From Anoplopoma fimbria (taxonomy: Eukaryota; Chordata; Actinopteri; Perciformes; Anoplopomatidae), in contig NC_072451.1 of assembly GCF_027596085.1 (NCBI RefSeq), positions 12,184,795-12,248,794 on the forward strand: a stretch of 64,000 nucleotides of DNA, in the 5' to 3' direction. Below are positions 62,805-64,000 of this stretch, piece by piece (the stretch's first letter is position 1; every line of letters starts with the position of its first letter). Under the pieces are notes generated by a model that saw only the letters and a list, made by a program, of their open reading frames with translations, was not told the origin of the DNA and searched no databases. Position numbers and translations under genes: made by a program.

Positions 62805-62900
62805 ACTCTTTCCTCCTCGTCTTCATTTGGTGCCAGCAGACTCTTGATGTTATCACTGCAGCAGATAGCAGGATTATGCATTGCACTGGCATCATCAATG
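62805..62900 (+). other. Candidate 96-bp exon, strand ambiguous
   Basis: On the plus strand a long pyrimidine tract ending CTTCTGTTCTCTGTTGCTGCAG precedes the segment and GTAACT follows it. The 96 bp are open in phase 0 (TLSSSSSFGASRLL, then LSLQQIAGLCIALASSM). The opposite strand is also open (62693-63016) and reads TIDDASAMHNPAICC, KSLLAPNEDEEER and QKQEEVTFKDPPASV, which has the composition of a natural acidic protein, but its splice sites are weaker. I recognise neither product. At most one strand is coding, possibly neither. Confidence 0.25.
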
Positions 62901-64000
62901 GTAACTGACCTTTTATCTCCATCTTTTTTATTTTTTGCTCCTTTATTATACATTTCATTTGTATTTTCATAAAAACGCAGCTCATTTTGTGTGGATTTTA
63001 TTTGATTATTTTCCACTTAACCTCTGATATGTCATGGACGGATCCACGTGAAGGTGTGGGGGGGAGGTGAAGAAGGTCGGTACCACTACATCTGATGTAT
63101 GAGAGAAGTCCTAGACTGCATGGATGGTATTGACACAGCAGTACAGCTTTCTGTTGGACTAAGGACGCTTTCATATCTGCAGTTGGGCTCATTTGGTCTG
63201 TATCAAGGAAATAATTATACATTTTAGCATTTTAGTTCTGGTTGGGTTCCTGATTCACACTTACTTTTTCCAAAGGACCAAGAGGAGAAACATTAAGTTA
63301 TACAGACTGACAGGTAACTCCTTGATTGGACAGTTCTTGTGATGGTCTTCCAGGAACATTAGGACCAATGTGGGGAAATCAAATTCCAGGAACTGACAGA
63401 AGGTTATGCAGCACTGTAAAGCCTCTGATGTGTATATACATCAAAACAAAACATAATTACACACCCACATGTCAATGGTGTTTTTAAAAAAAAGCAACCA
63501 TTTAAACAAGCAATAAAGTAATGTCATTTAGCAAAAAGCTCATTTAAAACATGCTTCTTTAAAACAATGTACATTCCACTATTTGTCGTGATTGGATACA
63601 ATATCCTAGTATATAGACCCTGCGGGTGCTAGCCTTGGGTGCCCAAGCCCCCATACAAACAAATATTGTAAGATGAAGTAATGGTTAAATACGACCAAAA
63701 GAGAGAACATTTTTTAACTCTATGTCAATGTCAAACAGCTTCCTGTTGCTAGTCGTGTCTCCTTGATGTAATCCTTTCATGGTGGAAAATTGTAATTTTC
63801 GCACATTATTAACATTTTTAGAAATTGTGCTCATGTCCCAAAATTTGGAGAGATCAGACCTGACAGAAAATAATCTAAGCCTGTTAAATCTAATGAGAGA
63901 GTGGCTTCATAATCTTGTCCTTTTTTGGAGTGTTGCTGCATCCATGAAAGCTCTCCTGGGCTTCCTGTGCCCATGGTAACCTTGGCTTCCAAGGGCCCGC
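62901..64000. other. No gene recognised
   Basis: AT-rich DNA. A small palindrome GATGTGTATATACATC sits near 63428. No frame is convincing, and the window ends without a recognisable boundary. Confidence 0.5.

Overview
This window looks like nuclear DNA from a teleost fish. The sequence is AT-rich and eukaryotic in character. It has no bacterial-style gene packing, it carries many long (CA)n/(TG)n runs, and its repeat load is typical of fish: an IR/DR-type Tc1 transposon, a TTAA-flanked piggyBac derivative, tRNA-derived SINEs, 3' ends of several non-LTR LINE families and a DIRS-like reverse transcriptase remnant. I cannot name the species.

There is no complete host gene. Most of the window reads as intergenic or large-intron sequence. 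The best host-coding candidate is a 147-bp open segment on the minus strand at 41891-42037 that ends in a consensus splice donor. Weaker splice-flanked segments lie at 62805-62900 and 32392-32430. The only long intact protein frame is the 346-codon Tc1 transposase at 17159-18199.

Layout. 1-9 kb: sparse DNA with a SINE, an RTE-like LINE 3' end, a CA run and a 27-bp minisatellite. 9-16 kb: microsatellites, an 863-bp terminal-inverted-repeat element without a recognised transposase (10840-11702), three SINE types and a LINE reverse transcriptase fragment. 16.8-18.4 kb: full-length Tc1 element. 18.9 kb: perfect 29-bp inverted repeat. 20.6-22.8 kb: SINE, then an internally deleted piggyBac element whose remaining N-terminal frame runs into a 27-bp coding minisatellite. 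23-44 kb: SINEs, microsatellites, diverged repeats and the exon candidate. 44-53.9 kb: the cleanest stretch, almost repeat-free, with several segments that look like conserved noncoding DNA. 53.9-57.1 kb: two 5'-truncated LINEs of different families in the same orientation. 60.8-61.5 kb: decayed DIRS-like reverse transcriptase. 57-64 kb is otherwise unremarkable.

The elements do not form a pathway. Where a relation exists it is parasitic: the Tc1 element carries its own transposase and both ends, the piggyBac and 863-bp elements would need a transposase supplied from elsewhere, and the SINEs would depend on LINE machinery. I found no convincing undescribed biological system. Family names come from recognition by eye without database searches, and repeat boundaries are approximate unless a target-site duplication is stated.
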